Shown here piece by piece: positions 17,009-17,589 of a stretch of DNA of 17,589 bases. The notes beneath the pieces were generated by a model that was given only the letters and a program-made list of their open reading frames with translations, was not told the DNA's origin and ran no database searches. Source of the stretch: an uncultured Collinsella sp. (GTDB taxonomy: Bacteria; Actinomycetota; Coriobacteriia; Coriobacteriales; Coriobacteriaceae); contig UREE01000041.1 of assembly GCA_900546825.1 (NCBI GenBank), positions 1-17,589 of the forward strand, read 5' to 3'. The translations under genes were made by a program, and so were the position numbers. Within the stretch, counting starts at the first letter, position 1. Each line of letters begins with the position of its first letter.

Positions 17009-17588
17009 CGTTATCCACCTGCGATAACAATGAAATAAGCTCCGCTTTGTTCTTGATCTTCAACTGGCGATAAGATGCGGATCGCAACGCTTGCACCGTA
17101 GATGCAGCATAACCTACGTCCTCCGCAATGGTCTTTGTCGTTGCGCCCTCTGCCGTCATCAGCAAAATTTGCGACTGAACATCAGAAAGGGAGCGCGATG
17201 TAAGCAAAGCCAGCTGGCGCACGCGAGCCGTTTCGGCGAACCCATTCGCACGGTACTCCAAGACGGCCCTCTCGTTCTCAACCGAGTGGGCGAGCGCGAT
17301 GTGCGTGACGAACATGGGCACAGACCAGCAGACGACCACCGTTGCCACGACGACATTGACAGCCGAACTATGCCCCAACAGCGACGCAAGGAACAGCGGC
17401 TCGAAAACCATCAGATCCTGCGCCATGTTGAGCAAGACGACCCAGACAGGAGCCGTCGCCCCAAAGCAAAGCATCCATACCCCAAGCATTTTGCGCTGCG
17501 GACAGCTTCGCAGCACTACATATGTGAGCAGCATCCCCGCCAGCACCACGAACCCATGAATTCGCCCCCTACTGGCCGCATAGATTGA
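17004..17588 (-). CDS. Membrane-anchored LuxR-family transcriptional regulator (5' end outside the window)
   Basis: 195 codons are visible and the frame stays open to the window edge, so the gene is partial at its N-terminus. The visible part starts with several hydrophobic stretches (for example GVWMLCFGATAPVWVVLL and AVNVVVATVVVCWSVPMF), indicating membrane helices, and ends with a LuxR-type helix-turn-helix of about 60 residues: LSDVQSQILLMTAEGATTKTI and a recognition helix in VGYAASTVQALRSASYRQL, then AELISLL. Such regulators, with a multi-helix membrane half and a LuxR-type DNA-binding end, are common in Coriobacteriia and usually sit beside the genes they control. Here it precedes the ABC operon in the same direction, with about 150 bases between. 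The signal it senses cannot be read from this end. Confidence 0.88.
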   Translation of the reverse strand, partial: SIYAASRGRIHGFVVLAGMLLTYVVLRSCPQRKMLGVWMLCFGATAPVWVVLLNMAQDLMVFEPLFLASLLGHSSAVNVVVATVVVCWSVPMFVTHIALAHSVENERAVLEYRANGFAETARVRQLALLTSRSLSDVQSQILLMTAEGATTKTIAEDVGYAASTVQALRSASYRQLKIKNKAELISLLSQVDNV

Positions 17589-17589
17589 G

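Overview
The window most resembles a Coriobacteriia (Collinsella-type) gut anaerobe. The evidence is a one-piece pyruvate:ferredoxin oxidoreductase, GC-rich codon use (strong enough to leave long mirror ORFs opposite real genes), the DnaX and YbaB-RecR sequences, a eukaryotic-type kinase operon, and a membrane-anchored LuxR-type regulator next to an ABC exporter. No IS element, CRISPR array, tRNA or rRNA gene was seen. The genus is inferred from protein character, not from a database search.

Layout, left to right. (1) 1-4048: the tail of a possible + strand gene, a bidirectional terminator, then nifJ on the minus strand with a long 5' region that carries a 16-bp perfect palindrome. (2) 4049-7870, minus strand: a three-gene operon of a single-pass exported protein of unknown function, a Ser/Thr protein kinase with a four-helix membrane domain at its C-terminus, and an FHA-domain protein. 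The genes overlap or nearly touch. Between the likely promoter and the first gene lies a hairpin plus T-tract that could be an attenuator. (3) 7880-9160, minus strand: ybaB-recR, a recombination housekeeping pair, with several hairpins downstream and a triple ATTATGCAA repeat upstream. (4) 9252-10363: three small accessory genes between ybaB and dnaX, namely a membrane-anchored orphan on + and, on -, an 86-aa protein overlapping a DUF4160 protein. (5) 10377-12881: dnaX, the clamp-loader tau/gamma subunit, with a very long Ala/Pro linker. (6) 12997-13722, plus strand: a YcxB-like two-helix membrane protein with a Lys-rich tail. (7) 13828-17588, minus strand, visibly less GC-rich: a LuxR-type membrane regulator (5' end outside the window), two ABC-2 permeases, an ABC ATPase and a small exported protein, all coupled by stop/start overlaps.

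How the genes may work together. The kinase, FHA protein and exported protein form a phospho-signalling unit: the kinase phosphorylates Thr on some target, the FHA domain reads pThr, and the single-pass protein may sense or act outside the membrane. The LuxR-type regulator probably controls the adjacent ABC exporter, and the exported protein may be its substrate, partner or an immunity-type factor. dnaX, ybaB and recR are often neighbours in bacteria; here they are separated by the three accessory genes, which makes that gap a likely insertion hotspot. The best candidates for something undescribed are the kinase/FHA/exported-protein operon and the LuxR/ABC/exported-protein cassette.
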